Below are positions 14,713-23,265 of a stretch of 34,248 nt of DNA, piece by piece; positions within the stretch are counted from its first letter, which is position 1, and the number at the start of each line of letters is the position of its first letter. The position numbers and the translations under genes were made by a program. Under the pieces are notes generated by a model, which saw only the letters and a program-made list of their open reading frames with translations, did no database searches and was not told where the DNA came from. The stretch is from Candidatus Woesearchaeota archaeon (GTDB taxonomy: Archaea > Nanobdellota > Nanobdellia > Woesearchaeales > SM23-78), in the NCBI GenBank assembly GCA_019322375.1, contig JAHWIP010000014.1:1-34248 (forward strand), in the 5' to 3' direction.

Positions 14713-15378
14713 TCAACTCATTATCCCCAGCAAATGATACATGGTTCTGTCAGCAACTCTTATCATGTCTTCGTATGTTTTTGCTTCTAGTATAATGCAG
14801 TAGTTGCGTGAGTAAGCAATGTTTTTATCACTCAGGGTTAGCCAGATAACCATTGTTTTGTTGCTTGAGTGCATGCATGTGACTATGGGTGTGCCTGTTT
14901 CTGTAACACTCTCTGTGGGTGGCTTGATAAAGGCTGAGCTTGTTGGAACATTAAGCAGATCATACCTGCCTCCTGTGATTCTTGAGATTTCAACTCCTGC
15001 AATTACTATCTGGTTATCTTCAGAATCAGGGTCAAGAGTTATATATATCTGTCCATTATTATCTGCTATCTCAAAGAACTTGGCTCTGAGAAAAGTTTCA
15101 ACAGGAATATCCTCTAGTTCTGTTGGATGATAGTAAAAGGGTATCCAGTAAGGCTGGGCTCCTTTTTGCACAAAGGTGTACCAGAAGCCGTCATCTCTTT
15201 TAATAAACTCAAAGTTGTTATACCTATATTTATCACGATTCGCATTCTGAATAAACTTTGGAATAAAAACTATTCCAAGGAATAATATAACTAGTATTGC
15301 ACAGAATATTATGAATTTGGCAGTGCTGCTAAGAGGTTTTTTCTCTTTAGAATTGTTCTTGGTTTTCTTTTTATTCAT
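14713..15378 (-). CDS. membrane-anchored extracytoplasmic protein, paralogue of upstream neighbour
   Basis: The 221-residue protein has a basic N-terminus (MNKKKTKNNSKEKK), one transmembrane helix at about residues 20-41 (FIIFCAILVILFLGIVFIP) and an extracytoplasmic domain. That domain starts YRYNNFEFIKRDDGFWYTFV and ends RVADRTMYHLLGIM. Two Cys (IVTCMHSS and RNYCIILE) are placed as in the upstream paralogue and could form a disulphide. The domain resembles nothing I can name. Its start overlaps the end of the upstream paralogue by 8 nt, so the two are one operon. They may form a heteromeric surface complex. Confidence 0.65.
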   Translation of the reverse strand: MNKKKTKNNSKEKKPLSSTAKFIIFCAILVILFLGIVFIPKFIQNANRDKYRYNNFEFIKRDDGFWYTFVQKGAQPYWIPFYYHPTELEDIPVETFLRAKFFEIADNNGQIYITLDPDSEDNQIVIAGVEISRITGGRYDLLNVPTSSAFIKPPTESVTETGTPIVTCMHSSNKTMVIWLTLSDKNIAYSRNYCIILEAKTYEDMIRVADRTMYHLLGIMS

Positions 15379-15961
15379 CCTGTATTACTCCATGATAAGA
15401 ATAAAGCATTCTGTCTCTTAATCTTAAGAAATCTGTTCCTCTGGCATTAAGGTATATGCAGTTATTCTCTTCAACAATGCTGGGAGTATTTATTATTTCT
15501 GTTGTGTTAAAAATTATTACTGGTGTTTTTATAGTTGCGTTAGCACAGGTAAGGACTGGGAGCTCGTATTCATCTGATTCAAAAAACACACCATTATAAA
15601 CCACTTTTCCAAAATACGTGGATAAGTCAAACCTGGTCACTTCTATGAACTGAATATTGTTTTTGTCATCAGGGTTAAAAGTCAGCATTATCAGAAAAGC
15701 TTCTTTTAATTTGTTGGTAATAGTGCTTGAAAGGTTGATATAGTCAACCTGGCTTGGCAGAAAATAGAATGGCATATCATTACCATTAATCTCAGTTACA
15801 TACTTATTATTAATAATCTGGAACTTGTACTTGCCATACTTCATTTCGCTTGTCCTGCTTCCTACAATCACTCCAAAACCAGAAGCCACCATCAAGAAGA
15901 CCAGGATTGAAGCCATAAGTATTTGTTTTCTCTTCTCAACTTTTCTCTCACGCCTGCCCAT
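15371..15961 (-). CDS. membrane-anchored extracytoplasmic protein, first of a paralogous pair
   Basis: The 196-residue protein has a basic start (MGRRERKVEKRKQ), one hydrophobic helix (ILMASILVFLMVASGFGVIVG, about 14-34) and an outside domain. The domain follows the same order as the downstream protein: a Y-G-K-Y-K-F strand, a 'PFYFLPSQV' segment aligned with 'PFYYHPTEL', a middle strand region ending VLTCANAT, a second Cys in NNCIYLNA, and a terminal RDRMLYSYHGVI aligned with ADRTMYHLLGIM. The pair arose by tandem duplication. ATG 15961 lies 26 nt after a TATA box (TTTTTAAACACC, about 15981-15993). The function is unknown. Confidence 0.65.
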   Translation of the reverse strand: MGRRERKVEKRKQILMASILVFLMVASGFGVIVGSRTSEMKYGKYKFQIINNKYVTEINGNDMPFYFLPSQVDYINLSSTITNKLKEAFLIMLTFNPDDKNNIQFIEVTRFDLSTYFGKVVYNGVFFESDEYELPVLTCANATIKTPVIIFNTTEIINTPSIVEENNCIYLNARGTDFLRLRDRMLYSYHGVIQDE

Positions 15962-16002
15962 AGCTATGAGGAGAAAAAAGGTGTTTAAAAAGGTTGCTGT
16001 AA

Positions 16003-16560
16003 TTACAAACTCTTCTCATACTCCTTGTTCAGCTTCTCAATATAAGGGCACTCAAGCTTTAATTTCCTTACAACCTTTTTATCATACTCTCTTGCATACA
16101 CCTTTATTGTGATAAAATAATCATCATTTACTGTCCCGTGCAGGCTTTTATTTTTTTTATCATAAAACCATTTCTCTGCAAATTCAGCAGGCTCAATGCT
16201 TATAAGCAGAGAGAAGCGCTCCCCATCCTCTATCATATCTTTTATATCATGCTTTGTAAGATGGTCAACTCCATAAGTATGGGAATGAAATTCTCCTATA
16301 ATCTTGCATCCAGAAAGATAATTAATAACATACCTTATTCTTGCATCTCTTGAAGGCCAAATACTAACCTCTTTTTCTTTTCTAGTAGCATTCTGATAAG
16401 TAAGAGCATTCTTAATGATTATCTGAGACTTATACCTGCCCTCTTTAACACTGCCAACCAGCAAGCCAAAGGTCTCCTTGTTATAAACCTCAAGAGCAGC
16501 TGTTAAAAGAGAAACAAAGGCCTGCTCCTGGATGACTGCGGTAGATATTTTTCTGGGCAT
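16003..16560 (-). CDS. JAB/MPN (JAMM) domain metalloprotease-like protein
   Basis: The 185-residue protein carries the MPN+ signature: a conserved Glu in NKETFGLLVG, then IIGEFHSHTYGVDHLTKHD, which fits H-x-H-x7-[S/T]-x2-D, with Thr at the usual Ser position. The zinc ligands (two His, one Asp) and the catalytic Glu are therefore present, predicting an isopeptidase or desampylase-like activity on ubiquitin-like SAMP proteins; some archaeal JAMM proteins act otherwise. I chose ATG 16560 because it lies about 32 nt after TTAATAAACCCCC (16584-16596); a start at 16617 would lie upstream of that promoter. It is divergent from alaS. Confidence 0.82.
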   Translation of the reverse strand: MPRKISTAVIQEQAFVSLLTAALEVYNKETFGLLVGSVKEGRYKSQIIIKNALTYQNATRKEKEVSIWPSRDARIRYVINYLSGCKIIGEFHSHTYGVDHLTKHDIKDMIEDGERFSLLISIEPAEFAEKWFYDKKNKSLHGTVNDDYFITIKVYAREYDKKVVRKLKLECPYIEKLNKEYEKSL

Positions 16561-16660
16561 GGTTTTCAAGGGGTTATTTATCTGGGGGTTTATTAATTTT
16601 ACTAAAAACATTATCAAAGGGAAAAACTTTTAATAACCCTTTTCTACCCTTTACCTTATC

Positions 16661-19234
16661 ATGCTCTCAGACAAAGAACTTAAAAAAAGGTTTAAGGGTG
16701 TTGCTAGTGCTGAGCCTGACAAGTACTTTGCTACTAAGGTATTGAAGTCAGAGGGTTTTATGCGTAAGCAGTGCAAGTGCGGCACGTATTTTTGGACTGT
16801 TCATAAAGATAAGGAGACTTGCGGTGACCCTGCTTGTGTTGGAAGAGTTGATATCTTTAAAGGTGCTCCTGTTAAGAAAAAGCTTGGTTTTATTGAGGTC
16901 TGGCTGGGTTATAAGAGGTTTTTTGAAAAGCGCGGATATAAAGCAGTTCAGCGCTACCCTGTTATTGCCAGGTGGAATCCTACTATTGATTTTACTAATT
17001 CCTCTATTTCTGCTTTTCAGCCTTATGTGATTAGTGGAGAATCCCCTCCTCCTGCTAAAAAACTTGTAATTCCCCAGTTCTGCCTGAGATTCGGAGATGT
17101 TGATAATGTTGGTGTTACTGGCAGCCATTGCACAGGCTTTGTTATGATTGGCCAGCATGTTTTTGTTGAAGCAGATGAGTGGAGTCAGGATAAATTTTTC
17201 AGGGATATATATGATTATATCACAATAGAAGTGGGTGTTCCTAAGCAAGAACTTACTTTGCATGAAGAGTCCTGGGCTGGCGGAGGCAACTATGGGGCTT
17301 GCATGGAGTTCTTTAGCAGGGGAGTAGAATTGTTTAATCAGGTTTATATGATGTTTGAGCATATGGATACGGGTGATAAAGAGCTTAGCTTAAAAGTTTT
17401 GGACATGGGCCTTGGCATGGAGCGTGTTGCCTGGTTTAGCCAGGGAGCAATCACTCTTTATGATGCTGCTTTTCCAACTGTTATTGACAAGCTTAAGAAA
17501 AAACTAAACATAAAGTTTGACCAGGGGCTTTACAAGCAGTTTGCTCCTCTTGCTTCTAAGCTTAATCTTGATGAAGCAGATGATATTGACAAGCAATGGC
17601 ATGAAGTAGCAGAGGAGATGGGTCTTGGAGTTGATGAGCTTAAAGAAAAGATTTTGCCTATGACTGCTCTTTATTCAGTAGCAGAGCATGCTCGTGCATT
17701 ATTATTTGCAATTGTTGATGGAGGCCTTCCTTCAAATGTTGGTGGTTATTATAATCTCAGAGTAATCTTTAGAAGAGCCATGGAATTCATTGACAGGTTT
17801 AAATGGGAGCTTGACATGGGCGAGATATGCGAGTGGCATGCAGAATACCTTAAACCTATTTATCCCGAGCTAATAAAAGGCCTGGATGATGTTAAAAATA
17901 TTCTTGAAGTTGAGAAAAGAAAGTATTATCAGAGCAAAAGAAAAGGAGAACAAGTAGTTGAGCAATGGTTAAAAAAAGATTTACCTAATAGAGACCCTAG
18001 AATAATAAAATCTGATTTAATGCAATTATATGATAGTCAAGGTATAAGTCCTGAACTTGTTCGTGAAGAAGCAAAAAAACTCAATTTAAGTATAGACATA
18101 CCTGAGAATTTTTATGCTATGGTTTCTGAAAGACATCGTATTTTAGAGGCCCAAAAGCAAAAAACCATGACAAAAAAGGGAATAGAGCTTGATTTAGCAG
18201 GCATTCCTGGAACCGAGGCTTTGTTTTATGATTCTTATGATTATGTTAATTTCAAGGCAAGAGTATTAAAAATAATAGAACAAGTTCATAAATGGTATGT
18301 TGTTCTTGACAGAACAGCTTTTTATCCAACAAGCGGAGGACAGCTGCATGATAAAGGCTTTTTAAAAAACACAGAAATAGTTGAAGTGTTTAAGCAAGGC
18401 AATGTTATGGTGCATGTTTGCTTAAGAAAACCTGATTTTCATGAAGCAGAAGCTGTTGCTGGAAAAATAGATTTTGATACAAGACTACAATTAGCCCAGC
18501 ACCACACAGCAGCTCATATCATTAATGGTGTTGCTCGCAGAGTGCTAGGCAATCATGTGTGGCAGGCAGGAGCAGCCAAGTCAATGCAAAAAGCACGATT
18601 AGATATAACTCATTATGATTCATTAACAGATGAAGAAATAGCAAAAATAGAAGCAGAAGCAAATGAAGTAATAAAAAATAATATTCCTGTTTACAAGAGC
18701 TTTATGTACAGGAATGTTGCAGAAGCAAAATATGGATTCACACTTTACCAAGGAGGAGCTGTTCCTGGCAAAGAAATAAGAGTAGTATCTATTTCTGGCT
18801 TAGATGTAGAAGCATGTGGAGGAACACACTTAAACTTAACAGGAGAAGTAAAGTTAATAAAAATATTAAGAACAACCAAAATACAAGACGGAATAGTAAG
18901 GATTGAATTCACAGCAGGCAATGCAGCAATCAAAACCCAGAGAGCAGAAAACAAAATACTAGAACAAACAGCCAACCTGCTAAAATGTGATATAGACCAG
19001 CTGCCAGGCAGAGTAGAAGAATTATTTGACAAATGGAAACAAGCCAGAAAAGCCTTAAAAAAACAAAAAAAGATGATTCCAGCAGAACTAATGCTCACAA
19101 GCACAGTAGCCTACAAAGGCGAAGATATTTTATACAAATTAGCAGACATACTCAAAACCCAGCCAGAACACGTAAACAAAACCATAAAAAGATTCTTATT
19201 AGAACTAGAAGGGTTTAAAGGGAAGTTGCGGTGA
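16661..19234 (+). CDS. alaS: alanyl-tRNA synthetase, archaeal type
   Basis: An 857-residue class II synthetase that charges tRNA-Ala. The N-terminus has the archaeal zinc-binding insertion (QCKCGTYFWTVHKDKETCGDPAC, about 38-60). The catalytic domain includes RYPVIARWNPTIDF and GSHCTGFVMIGQHVF, and the tRNA-recognition region follows to about residue 480. The editing domain holds the zinc motif HHTAAH (about 613-618) and CGGTH (about 718-722), so mischarged Ser/Gly-tRNA can be cleared. The C-terminal C-Ala region is shortened; archaeal relatives are usually about 890-915 residues. ATG 16661 lies 28 nt after TTTTAATAACCC (16628-16639), suggesting a leaderless mRNA. Codon choice drifts from T-ending in the 5' third to A-ending in the 3' third. 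Confidence 0.96.
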   Translation: MLSDKELKKRFKGVASAEPDKYFATKVLKSEGFMRKQCKCGTYFWTVHKDKETCGDPACVGRVDIFKGAPVKKKLGFIEVWLGYKRFFEKRGYKAVQRYPVIARWNPTIDFTNSSISAFQPYVISGESPPPAKKLVIPQFCLRFGDVDNVGVTGSHCTGFVMIGQHVFVEADEWSQDKFFRDIYDYITIEVGVPKQELTLHEESWAGGGNYGACMEFFSRGVELFNQVYMMFEHMDTGDKELSLKVLDMGLGMERVAWFSQGAITLYDAAFPTVIDKLKKKLNIKFDQGLYKQFAPLASKLNLDEADDIDKQWHEVAEEMGLGVDELKEKILPMTALYSVAEHARALLFAIVDGGLPSNVGGYYNLRVIFRRAMEFIDRFKWELDMGEICEWHAEYLKPIYPELIKGLDDVKNILEVEKRKYYQSKRKGEQVVEQWLKKDLPNRDPRIIKSDLMQLYDSQGISPELVREEAKKLNLSIDIPENFYAMVSERHRILEAQKQKTMTKKGIELDLAGIPGTEALFYDSYDYVNFKARVLKIIEQVHKWYVVLDRTAFYPTSGGQLHDKGFLKNTEIVEVFKQGNVMVHVCLRKPDFHEAEAVAGKIDFDTRLQLAQHHTAAHIINGVARRVLGNHVWQAGAAKSMQKARLDITHYDSLTDEEIAKIEAEANEVIKNNIPVYKSFMYRNVAEAKYGFTLYQGGAVPGKEIRVVSISGLDVEACGGTHLNLTGEVKLIKILRTTKIQDGIVRIEFTAGNAAIKTQRAENKILEQTANLLKCDIDQLPGRVEELFDKWKQARKALKKQKKMIPAELMLTSTVAYKGEDILYKLADILKTQPEHVNKTIKRFLLELEGFKGKLR

Positions 19235-19244
19235 TAAATTAATT

Positions 19245-19541
19245 CTACTTCATAACCCTCACAAACAAGGCTAATACTATCAGTACTGCTCCTATCAGGA
19301 TTGTTCCTAGGCCGTCGTTTAGGGCTCGTACATTCTCATTCAGGTAAGTAGCCAGCCCTACCAGAATAAATATCACTCCCAGGAATATCATTAAGAACAA
19401 GGTTGCTGTTTTTATCACTTTAATGGTTGCTCTCTCAACCTTTACTTCAATGTCTTTAATTGTTTTATCAACTGTTTTTTTAAAAGTGCTTAATCCTTCG
19501 CCTAAAAGAAAATTACCTATTTCCTTGAAAAAACCTGCCAT
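19245..19541 (-). CDS. small membrane protein with amphipathic helix and two TM segments
   Basis: The 98-residue protein starts MAGFFKEIGNFLLGEGLSTF, followed by an amphipathic charged helix (KKTVDKTIKDIEVKVERATIKVIK) and two transmembrane helices (about 46-66 and 75-94) separated by a short polar turn (NENVRALNDG). The layout resembles phage-holin-superfamily-6 or YqjD-like membrane proteins, but no motif confirms that. ATG 19541 is preceded by GGGGTGAT at the right distance; the frame could also start at GTG 19550, which lies inside that Shine-Dalgarno. It is convergent with alaS (10-nt gap). Confidence 0.62.
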   Translation of the reverse strand: MAGFFKEIGNFLLGEGLSTFKKTVDKTIKDIEVKVERATIKVIKTATLFLMIFLGVIFILVGLATYLNENVRALNDGLGTILIGAVLIVLALFVRVMK

Positions 19542-19679
19542 GAACATCACCCCGTTTACAAGAGTTATTGATGATTATTTTATATAATTTGTTATTTTGA
19601 TAAAGTTTATTTTTTAATCTCCTTAAAAGTGGTAACTATTGCAAAAGTTTTATAAATAAATTATTTTTGCTGTTGTTCA

Positions 19680-20564
19680 ATGAAAGGAAGCAGGTTTAGC
19701 AGAAGAGAATTTTTAAAAATAACAGGGATAAGTGCATTTGAAACTTTATTACTTTCAAGCATAGGTCTAGGTAGCAATCTATATCTAAATAACTCAGACA
19801 TGATAAGACCGCCTGCTAGGAAGAATGGAAAGATTCTTGTTGACTTGCATGCTCATGTTAGTAGCAACTTAAAAAAAGATGAGATTCTTGACTTATTATG
19901 TGAAGGAGTAACAGGCTTAGCTTCTATCTATAACCGCAGTTACTTGGGTTATGATGATGTTGTCCAGGCTGGCTTTTCAGAAGTAAAAGAGATTGATAAA
20001 GGCTTGTTTGCAGAGATATCTTATAATGGAAAAACAGGCTATCTTATCAAGGTGCAGGAGGTAATGGCAGACCATCATATTCTTGCAGTTGCTTGTGAAG
20101 AAAAAATAGATGACTACAGGGAACCTGAGAAAGCCATAGAAGAGATAAAGAATAAAGGAGGATTAGAAGTATTATGCCATCCAGGAATTATTGATTCAAG
20201 AAAAGAAAAGTTTAAGTGGAGACTTGCTAATACAGATGAACAAAAAAGAATTAAATACTTATGTGAAAAAGTAAGGGTGATTGAAACCTTTAGTGCTTTT
20301 TGCAATGATTTTAGTCCTGTAATTAATTTTACAAAAGTAAACAAATGGGGTAAAGAACTGGCTGCTGAATACAACCTTATAGGGATTGCTGTGTCAGATG
20401 CTCATTATGGCTTGGACCAGCCCAGACTATCTGGAATTTATATCTCTGAAGATTATCTGTCAGCACAAGGAATAAAAAAAGCAGTGTTAAAAAATGATTT
20501 TGAAAGATTTGAAAAATACACTAGCCGCAGAAGTGTATTAAAAGGTTTGTTTCTTAAAAAATAA
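19680..20564 (+). CDS. Tat-exported PHP-domain phosphoesterase
   Basis: The 294-residue protein begins with a textbook twin-arginine signal (SRREFLKITG, followed by the hydrophobic stretch ISAFETLLLSSIGLG), predicting export of a folded metalloenzyme. The PHP metal motifs are present in order: VDLHAHVS (D-x-H-x-H, about 54-60), MADHHILAV (His pair), VLCHPG and AVSDAHYG. PHP proteins use two or three metal ions to hydrolyse phosphoesters; the substrate is not evident. The C-terminal segment resembles no extra domain, and ends in a basic patch with a second RRSVLKGLFLKK sequence. ATG 19680 lies 27 nt after TTTTATAAATAAA. No tat genes are in the window. Confidence 0.85.
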   Translation: MKGSRFSRREFLKITGISAFETLLLSSIGLGSNLYLNNSDMIRPPARKNGKILVDLHAHVSSNLKKDEILDLLCEGVTGLASIYNRSYLGYDDVVQAGFSEVKEIDKGLFAEISYNGKTGYLIKVQEVMADHHILAVACEEKIDDYREPEKAIEEIKNKGGLEVLCHPGIIDSRKEKFKWRLANTDEQKRIKYLCEKVRVIETFSAFCNDFSPVINFTKVNKWGKELAAEYNLIGIAVSDAHYGLDQPRLSGIYISEDYLSAQGIKKAVLKNDFERFEKYTSRRSVLKGLFLKK

Positions 20565-20603
20565 GAATAAGATTTTTTATCATATATATTCCACCACAAT
20601 TAA

Positions 20604-20612
20604 CTATATAAA
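20604..20612 (+). promoter_or_regulatory. TATA box of the zinc-ribbon gene
   Basis: CTATATAAAC is an archaeal TATA box. Transcription would be expected to start near 20630-20636, leaving a leader of roughly 70 nt before ATG 20703 that contains a strong internal Shine-Dalgarno (20653-20660). Confidence 0.45.
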
Positions 20613-20616
20613 CATG

Positions 20617-20660
20617 CCTCCTTGATATATTTTTTGTTCTCTTGTTTTTGGCAAAGGAGG
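20617..20660 (+). promoter_or_regulatory. inverted repeat with anti-SD/SD arms upstream of zinc-ribbon gene
   Basis: CCTCCTT (20617-20623) is the exact complement of AAGGAGG (20654-20660). The right arm is a near-perfect ribosome-binding site, 4 nt before a TTG at 20665 that opens a 22-codon frame ending at 20733. That frame overlaps the start of the zinc-ribbon gene in another frame. Confidence 0.4.
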
Positions 20661-20702
20661 ACTTTTGCAGTGGAGAAGTAAAGACAAAAGAGGTAATATC
20701 AC

Positions 20703-20888
20703 ATGGTTCATTTATTTAGAGAGTCTGATTTAGAAAAACAATGCCCTGTGTGCAGGACAGTGCAAGTTGAGTCTAATGGCTGGAAACCGCAATTCTGGTT
20801 TGAAGTTCATTACAAGACCAGGAAATGCTTTAAATGCGGCCATAAAATTTTCTTTAGAACCAAAGAGCTTAATTCAGGGCATTACTGA
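20703..20888 (+). CDS. small zinc-ribbon protein
   Basis: A 61-residue protein with two Cys pairs, CPVC (Cys14, Cys17) and CFKC (Cys42, Cys45), which fit one zinc ribbon. Between them lies an aromatic Trp-rich segment (NGWKPQFWFEVHYKTRK) that could bind nucleic acid or protein. No enzymatic motif is present. ATG 20703 follows GAGGTAAT. The gene is convergent with the ABC1 kinase gene (6-nt gap). Its leader is unusual because it contains a stronger Shine-Dalgarno than the gene's own. Confidence 0.7.
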   Translation: MVHLFRESDLEKQCPVCRTVQVESNGWKPQFWFEVHYKTRKCFKCGHKIFFRTKELNSGHY

Positions 20889-20894
20889 TATATA

Positions 20895-22529
20895 TTACCA
20901 CTTCTTCCTTCTAAAACCATCTCTTAGTATTGAGAATAATAGATATGCAAGGATTATAAAGGCTAGTATGAGAAATAAGTTGCTAAGCCAGGCATCTGTT
21001 CTATAGGTTAGGCTCACCCCTATTATTAAGGCTGCTATTAGTATGCCCATGATCACTCTCCAGGTCTCTCTTCTTATTTCCAGGGTTAAGGTTTTGATGT
21101 CTGTGTTTATTTCTTCAAGGGCTGTGTCTGCTTTTTCTATTGTTTTATAAACCTTTTTTGACTCGTCTGGCAGGGTTTGAACAAACTCTGCAAATCTCTC
21201 TGTTTCTTGGAATAACCTTCTTGCTACGTATGAAGGCTTGGTTCTTTGCTTTGCAAGCTTGTCTATAAAAGGCTTGGTTTCTTTTACCAGGTTAAAGCCT
21301 GGGTTGAGTTCAATACCTACTCCTTGCAGGGTAACTAGTGCTTTGCCTAGTAAAACAAAATCCCTGGGTATCTTTACTTTGTGCTTTTTTGCTATTCTTA
21401 GGCTTTTAAAGAACAGGTCTACCATGTCAATCTTGTCAAGACGGGTATCATAGTATTCTCCTAAGGTGTTGCCAAGGTCTTTTTTCAACCCATTAACATC
21501 AACATCACTATCAACAAGATTAAGGCTTATAAATGATTTAACCACTTCATCAGCATTCCTGTGGATTAAGCTTATGAACAAATATCCAAGCTTTTGTTTT
21601 AATTCCTTGTCAAGTTTTCCAATAATTCCAAAGTCTATAAAGCCAAGAACATTATTCTTCACAATCAGGTTGGCAGGGTGAGGGTCTGCATGGAAAAAGC
21701 CGTCAATAAAGATTTGTTTTAGAACGCTCTGGATGATTAGCTCTGAAACTTTTTTCTTATTAATCCTCTTATGCTTTTTTGGGTTTCTAAGGATTTGGCT
21801 TACTTTTACTCCTTCAATAAACTCCATGGTTAGTACTTTATGAGTGGTTAGCTTGTCATACACCTTTGGAATCTTTATCTTTTTATCATTCTTAAAATTA
21901 GCATAGAATTTTTTTATATTTTGAGCTTCTTTAAGATAGTCAAGCTCGTTCTTGCTGTATCTTTTAAACTCAGCAAAGATTTCTTCTGGTTCAATAATAT
22001 CCTGCTTTACATGGTGCTTGAAAACTCTTGCCAAATACTCAAGAATCATAAGGTCTGTTTCTATTAATGCCTTAACACCAGGCCTCATAACCTTGACAGC
22101 AACTTTTTTCCCTGTTTTTAGTCTTGCAACATGCACCTGCCCAATGCTGGCAGCAGCCACTGGCACTTTGTTAAAGCTCTTGAACAACTTGCTGACAGGC
22201 TTTTTAAGCTCTGCCTTGATAACATGGTTTACTTCTTCATATGGAAAAGGCTCAACATCATCCTGTAACTTGCTAAGCTCATCACAGTACTCTTTGGGTA
22301 TTAAGTCAGGCCTTAGGCTTAACAACTGCCCCAGCTTGATAAAAGTGCCTCCTAGCTCTTCAAAAATCATTCTAAGCTCAACAGGCCTGCTTTGTTTTTT
22401 CTTTAACCTCAGCTTTCTCTTCTTAAGCTTTGCTTTTTCTAGAAAATAGCCTAGCTCATACTTGGTAACCACCCCAAGAACCTGCTCAAACCTCTTAATC
22501 CCGTGAAACTGTTTGGGTATTTTAAACAT
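20895..22529 (-). CDS. ABC1/AarF/UbiB family atypical kinase, membrane-anchored
   Basis: The 544-residue protein has the family hallmarks in order: the KxGQ motif in FIKLGQLLSLRPDLIP (about 65-80), the Ala-rich nucleotide loop PVAAASIGQVHVARL, the ATP-binding Lys in KVAVKVMRPGV, ELDYLKEAQN, MEFIEGVKV, the catalytic HADPHPANLIV and the metal-binding FIDFGIIGKL. The C-terminus carries a helical linker and two transmembrane helices (about 485-503 and 512-532). UbiB-type proteins support isoprenoid lipid (quinone) metabolism by an ATPase activity; the archaeal target is unknown, though isoprenoid lipids are an obvious candidate. ATG 22529 lies 28 nt after TATATAAACCACT (22550-22562), so it is probably leaderless. 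Confidence 0.92.
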   Translation of the reverse strand: MFKIPKQFHGIKRFEQVLGVVTKYELGYFLEKAKLKKRKLRLKKKQSRPVELRMIFEELGGTFIKLGQLLSLRPDLIPKEYCDELSKLQDDVEPFPYEEVNHVIKAELKKPVSKLFKSFNKVPVAAASIGQVHVARLKTGKKVAVKVMRPGVKALIETDLMILEYLARVFKHHVKQDIIEPEEIFAEFKRYSKNELDYLKEAQNIKKFYANFKNDKKIKIPKVYDKLTTHKVLTMEFIEGVKVSQILRNPKKHKRINKKKVSELIIQSVLKQIFIDGFFHADPHPANLIVKNNVLGFIDFGIIGKLDKELKQKLGYLFISLIHRNADEVVKSFISLNLVDSDVDVNGLKKDLGNTLGEYYDTRLDKIDMVDLFFKSLRIAKKHKVKIPRDFVLLGKALVTLQGVGIELNPGFNLVKETKPFIDKLAKQRTKPSYVARRLFQETERFAEFVQTLPDESKKVYKTIEKADTALEEINTDIKTLTLEIRRETWRVIMGILIAALIIGVSLTYRTDAWLSNLFLILAFIILAYLLFSILRDGFRRKKW

Positions 22530-22568
22530 CAATAAATAGAATGTTAATAGTGGTTTATATAGTTATTG

Positions 22569-23264
22569 TTATTTAATTATTTGCTCTAACTCCTTTGGCT
22601 CTTTAATAGTATATTTTGCAAACCCTTCTTCCCCACCAGAAGGATGGCCCCAGGTTGCATAGATAAGCTTGTTTTTTTCTAGATTACCTCTTTCCAAGTC
22701 ACTCATCTTATCTCCTACAGAATAAGCGATTTCTCCTAGAGATTGCAGTTCTTTTACATCTTGTTCCTGGTTCTCAACTCCTAGCTTGGGTGGTTGGCCA
22801 TAAATATAATCATACTCTAATGGTATTTTAGCAATCTTTAGCATTCCTGAGATGATATCTGTTCTAACCCCAGAGATAATGGCTAGTTTATATCCAAGTT
22901 TTTTTATTCTCTGCAGTTGCTCTATTAATCCGCCAGGAGCAATGTTTTTACCATGTTTTTTTGCAGCCATGAACATGCCTATCTGAAACAAGTTTGTAGA
23001 AATCTGGTTCTGAACATCCTCTCCTGTTAAATCCATGAATTCTAAATCGTTTTTCCTATATTTTACCAGTGTATTCTTACTCAAGCCAGTAAGTTTTTCA
23101 ACAAACTCCCTGTTAGCCTTGTAAAATGCTTCAGGGTCTGAGTGCTCTTTTTTGGTTGGCAAAGCTCTTTGCAAAACCTTTGCTCTGAACTCATTAGCTT
23201 CCTCAATAATCTCTGCTTTAATCAATGTGCCTGCAAAATCAATCATAACTATTTTTTCACTCAT
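22569..23264 (-). CDS. HAD superfamily hydrolase-like protein
   Basis: A 231-residue HAD protein. Motif I is MIDFAGTLI: the nucleophile Asp9 is kept but the usual second Asp (D+2) is Ala, as in the phosphonatase group. Motif II is LAIISG, the Lys of motif III is likely in GQPPKLG, and motif IV is SVGDKMSDLERG. A helical cap occupies about residues 15-95. Loss of the D+2 acid usually slows phosphatase turnover, so a phosphonatase- or haloacid-like reaction, or slow phosphatase activity, is possible. ATG 23264 lies one nt after the stop of the second HAD gene (TAAgATG), with AGGGAG upstream, so the two are translationally coupled. Confidence 0.8.
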   Translation of the reverse strand: MSEKIVMIDFAGTLIKAEIIEEANEFRAKVLQRALPTKKEHSDPEAFYKANREFVEKLTGLSKNTLVKYRKNDLEFMDLTGEDVQNQISTNLFQIGMFMAAKKHGKNIAPGGLIEQLQRIKKLGYKLAIISGVRTDIISGMLKIAKIPLEYDYIYGQPPKLGVENQEQDVKELQSLGEIAYSVGDKMSDLERGNLEKNKLIYATWGHPSGGEEGFAKYTIKEPKELEQIIK

Positions 23265-23265
23265 C

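Noticed and set aside
16748..17362. 204-residue frame opposite alaS
   Set aside because: It overlaps the conserved zinc-binding and catalytic segments of alaS and has no ribosome-binding site or domain.
21952..22449. 165-residue frame opposite the ABC1 kinase
   Set aside because: The kinase on the other strand has all family motifs; this frame is its shadow.
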